A stretch of 64,000 bases of DNA from JAKOUL01 sp035378845. GTDB lineage: Bacteria; Dictyoglomota; Dictyoglomia; Dictyoglomales; Dictyoglomaceae. The translations under genes and the position numbers were made by a program. How positions within the stretch are numbered: the stretch's first letter is position 1; each line of letters opens with the position of its first letter. The stretch covers positions 62,001 through 126,000 of the forward strand of contig DAOSUP010000001.1 of the NCBI GenBank assembly GCA_035378845.1, in the 5' to 3' direction. Shown here one piece after another: positions 61,500 to 64,000 of this stretch. The notes under the pieces are model-generated. The model saw nothing but the letters and a program-made list of their open reading frames with translations, did not search any database and was not told the DNA's origin.

Positions 61500-62051
61500 T
61501 TATAATTCTAAATCCTCAGCAATAGATTTCATTACTTGAAGTCCAATGTCTATAAACTCTTCTAATGACAAACCAATCTCCTCGCATTTTTTAATCTGCT
61601 CACGGTTTGCTCCTCTTGCAAAGCTTTTTTCTTTAAATCTTTTTAATATAAAATTTACATCAAGAGGAGCAAGTTTCTTCTCTGGATGTACTAATGCTCC
61701 TGCTACTATAAGTCCTGTAAGTGGGTCTACAACATAAAGAGCTTTTGCAAGAAGAGTTTCTCTTTGAGATCCATTTAATTCATTATGACCTTTTATTGCA
61801 TCAATAATATCCTTAGGTAGATCGCTATCTTTTAATAGTTCCTCAGCAATTAGACCGTGTTTTTCTGGTTCTTTCTCTGTTAATTCATAGTCAACATCAT
61901 GTAAAAGTCCTGTAATTCCCCATTTCTCTTCATCTTCGTTAAATTTTTTTGCTAAAGCTCGCATTATGGCTTCTGTAGCAAGCATATGTTTTATCAGATT
62001 TTTATTTTTTACATGGCTATTTACTTTATTTAGTGCTTCTTCTCTATTCAC
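61500..62051 (-). CDS. HD-domain hydrolase
   Basis: 183 residues, HDIG-type phosphohydrolase: His in 'HMLATEAIMRALAKKF', the HD pair in 'GLLHDVDYELTEKEPEKHG' near residue 50, 'AIKGHNELNG' near residue 87 and 'YVVDPLTGLIVAGALVHPEKKL' near residue 107. Such proteins occur widely in Firmicutes and thermophiles; the substrate is unknown. It lies between the UPF0173 hydrolase and queT genes. Confidence 0.88.
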   Translation of the reverse strand: MNREEALNKVNSHVKNKNLIKHMLATEAIMRALAKKFNEDEEKWGITGLLHDVDYELTEKEPEKHGLIAEELLKDSDLPKDIIDAIKGHNELNGSQRETLLAKALYVVDPLTGLIVAGALVHPEKKLAPLDVNFILKRFKEKSFARGANREQIKKCEEIGLSLEEFIDIGLQVMKSIAEDLEL

Positions 62052-62067
62052 TTTTGTCCCTCCTTTA

Positions 62068-62706
62068 TTAATATGAAAGCATCCAAACCTCTGTATTTGC
62101 TGGGATTGTCTCTTTTATAACTTCCACTTCTTTTTCTTCCCATCTTTTTACAGGATAATTTATTCTCTTAAGAAATTTGTCTACAGTATCTATGTCAAGT
62201 CTTGAATGGGGAGTTTTATAATGCATAGGAATTACAATCTTAGGTTTTAGAAATTCTACTATTTTTGCTGCTCCTTCAGCATCAATAGTAAAAGTTCCTC
62301 CCACTGGAATGCAGAGAATATCTACTCTTCCAATTTTTTCTTTATGCTCTTCTGTTAGATTGTGTCCTAAATCTCCTAAATGAGTTATTCTAATTCCATC
62401 AGTTTCAATTATAAAAATAGTGTTTGTGCCTCTTTTTTTGCCTTTTTCTTCGTCATGATAGGTACTTATTCCTTTGATTGTAATATCATAAATAGAACTT
62501 TCTCCCTCTCCTTCAATAGCAATAGGCTTTCCTTTTACGATATTTATAGCATTATGGTCAAAATGGCTATGACTCACTGTTACTATATCAGCCTCTACTT
62601 CTGGAAGTGGATAGCCTACTGAAGTATCAAAAGGATCGGTTATAATTTTTTTACCTTGAGAATTTGTAAATAGGAAACAAGAATGTCCAAACCATCTGAT
62701 TTTCAT
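62068..62706 (-). CDS. UPF0173 metal-dependent hydrolase (metallo-beta-lactamase fold)
   Basis: 212 residues starting 'MKIRWFGHSCFLF', with metal ligands in 'VSHSHFDHNAI' (about residue 45), 'HLGDLGHNL' (about residue 110) and 'VIPMHYKTP' (about residue 157). It belongs to the UlaG-like UPF0173 branch. The substrate is unknown. It lies 15 nt after argS. Confidence 0.93.
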   Translation of the reverse strand: MKIRWFGHSCFLFTNSQGKKIITDPFDTSVGYPLPEVEADIVTVSHSHFDHNAINIVKGKPIAIEGEGESSIYDITIKGISTYHDEEKGKKRGTNTIFIIETDGIRITHLGDLGHNLTEEHKEKIGRVDILCIPVGGTFTIDAEGAAKIVEFLKPKIVIPMHYKTPHSRLDIDTVDKFLKRINYPVKRWEEKEVEVIKETIPANTEVWMLSY

Positions 62707-62721
62707 TTTTTCATACCCCTT

Positions 62722-64000
62722 TTACATTTTTTCGGGAGCAGAAACTCCTAATATACTTAAGGCATCTTTAATAACGATTCTTACAGCATCTATTAGAGCA
62801 AGTCTTGCCAAAGCCAAATTTTTGTCTTCTACAAGCACCCTATAAGAATCATAGTAGCCATGGAATAGAGTGCTTAAATTAAGAAGATAAAAAGGAAGCT
62901 GGTGAATTTCTAATGTTCTTGCTATATCTTCCAATCTTTCGGAATATCTTAATAAAGTAAGAATAAGATCCTTTCCCCTTTCTTCTTTAATGAGAGAAAG
63001 ATCTGCATTATCCAAATCTTGCAAATTATATCCTAATTCTTCTGCATTTTTTAGAATACTACAGCATCTTGCATGGGCATATTGTACATAGTACACAGGA
63101 TTTTCTATACTTTGCTTTTTAGCAAGCTCTAAATCAAAGTCCAACTGGCTTTCAGCACTCCTTAGAAGAAAGAAAAATCTTATAGGATCCCTTCCTACTT
63201 CTTCTTGTACTTCTTGTAATGTTACAAAGTCTCCTGTCCTTTTTGACATTTTAATTTCTTCGTTTCCTTTCATAAGACGTACCATTTGTACTAAAATAAC
63301 ATTAAGGATCTCTCTGGGATATCCTAAAGCTTCTATAGCTCCTGTTAGTCTTGCTACATGGCTATGATGATCTGCTCCCCATATGTCTATAATCCAGTCA
63401 AATCCTCTTTCTATTTTATCCAAGTGATATGCAATATCCGCTAAAAAATAGGTAGGTTTACCATTACTTTTTAGTAGTACCCTATCTTTTTCATCTCCAA
63501 ACTTAGTGGAAGAAAACCATATGGCTCCGTCTTTCTGGTATGAGTAACCTTTTTCTTCAAGGATTTTTAAAACCTCATTGAGTTTCCCATTTTTATGTAA
63601 AGTTCTTTCACTGAACCATAGATCGTATTCTACTCCAAAATCTATAAGAGTTTTTTTAATGTCTTCTAATATTTTCTGAAGGGCATATTCTTTAAAGAAT
63701 TGTTTCTTTTCTATGTCATTTAATTTTTCTATCTCTTCTTTCTGAGATAGAATTTCTTTTGCAAGATCTATAAGATAGTTTCCATGGTAACCTTCTTCGG
63801 GAACTTTATAATCAATCCCTTGAAGTTGCATATATCTAGCGTAGAGAGAATCTCCAAGAAGATCTATCTGAGTTCCTGCATCATTTATATAAAATTCTTT
63901 TTCTACCTTCCATCCTATTCTTTTAAATAAGTTTGCTAAAGAATCTCCTATAGTTACCCCTCTTGCATGGGCTATATGCATAGGTCCAGTAGGATTGATA
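62722..64000 (-). CDS. argS: Arginyl-tRNA synthetase, N terminus beyond the window
   Basis: Class I synthetase cut by the right edge. The frame stays open to base 64000, where translation reads INPTGPMHIAHARG, the ArgS ATP-binding motif (HIGH as HIAH). So the ATG at 63981 is internal, and roughly the first 120 residues lie outside. Other marks: 'WIIDIWGADHHSHVARL', 'KMSKRTGDFVTLQE' (KMSKS-like) and a C-terminal DALR anticodon domain ending 'LSILGVSAPEKM'. Confidence 0.96.
   Translation of the reverse strand, partial: INPTGPMHIAHARGVTIGDSLANLFKRIGWKVEKEFYINDAGTQIDLLGDSLYARYMQLQGIDYKVPEEGYHGNYLIDLAKEILSQKEEIEKLNDIEKKQFFKEYALQKILEDIKKTLIDFGVEYDLWFSERTLHKNGKLNEVLKILEEKGYSYQKDGAIWFSSTKFGDEKDRVLLKSNGKPTYFLADIAYHLDKIERGFDWIIDIWGADHHSHVARLTGAIEALGYPREILNVILVQMVRLMKGNEEIKMSKRTGDFVTLQEVQEEVGRDPIRFFFLLRSAESQLDFDLELAKKQSIENPVYYVQYAHARCCSILKNAEELGYNLQDLDNADLSLIKEERGKDLILTLLRYSERLEDIARTLEIHQLPFYLLNLSTLFHGYYDSYRVLVEDKNLALARLALIDAVRIVIKDALSILGVSAPEKM

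Overview
This window is a low-GC, extremely gene-dense bacterial chromosome segment. It holds 66 protein-coding genes, two of them cut by the window edges. I found no rRNA, tRNA, CRISPR array, insertion sequence, prophage or large repeat. The longest non-coding gap is under 150 bp, so no stretch above 300 bp lacks a gene. The proteins are rich in Lys, Glu and Ile, and Arg is mostly AGA/AGG, which suits an anaerobic thermophile. The mix of a bacterial dnaN-recF-gyrB block, an archaeal/vacuolar-type ATPase, a two-subunit glycine decarboxylase, larBC and a beta-glucuronidase fits Dictyoglomus best. That genus call is inference from memory, not a database match.

Layout. 1-6806 (+): replication block dnaN (partial)-yaaA-recF-dciA-gyrB plus a 693-residue protein I do not recognise. 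6796-6927 (-): an unlisted 43-residue four-cysteine protein. 7054-11157 (+): larB-larC-guaA-LUD protein. 11154-12162 (-): ArsR-type regulator and DUF554 membrane protein. 12300-14030 (+): beta-glucuronidase. 14105-20551 (+): ffh-rpsP-khpA-rimM-trmD-rplS-lepB-rnhB-yraN-yifB. 20577-21893 (+): NCS2 purine permease and a strong terminator. 21975-27863 (+): dprA-topA-trmFO-xer and a small exported protein. 27847-36257 (-): hup, then gcvT-gcvH-gcvPA-gcvPB, two small radical SAM proteins (probable split lipoyl synthase), a CCA-type nucleotidyltransferase and a hypothetical. 36299-42891 (-): MEMO-like protein-pth-mfd, a parvulin-type foldase and mazG. 43000-52597 (+): rpmB, a complete V-type ATPase operon and alr. 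52575-57159 (-): M42 peptidase, PP-loop tRNA-thiolation-like protein and an 846-residue DHH-CBS-nucleotidyltransferase fusion. 57274-64000 (-): argS (partial), UPF0173 hydrolase, HD protein, queT-like transporter, tyrS, a 3D/G5 protein, rsmA and ispE.

How it works together. The glycine cleavage genes overlap the two radical SAM genes, giving a plausible unit that makes the H protein and puts lipoyl groups on it. The V-ATPase rotor subunit keeps the complete sodium-ligand set known from Enterococcus NtpK, pointing to sodium-coupled energetics. Two poly(A)-polymerase-family nucleotidyltransferases suggest that tRNA CCA ends may be built by separate CC- and A-adding enzymes.

Signals. Promoters resemble the sigma-70 type, and several carry an extended -10 (TGnTATAAT). 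Two transcripts (dprA and the MEMO-like gene) look leaderless, each with a predicted 2-nt leader. All four convergent gene pairs overlap at their 3' ends. All promoter, start-site and operon statements are read by eye and not tested.
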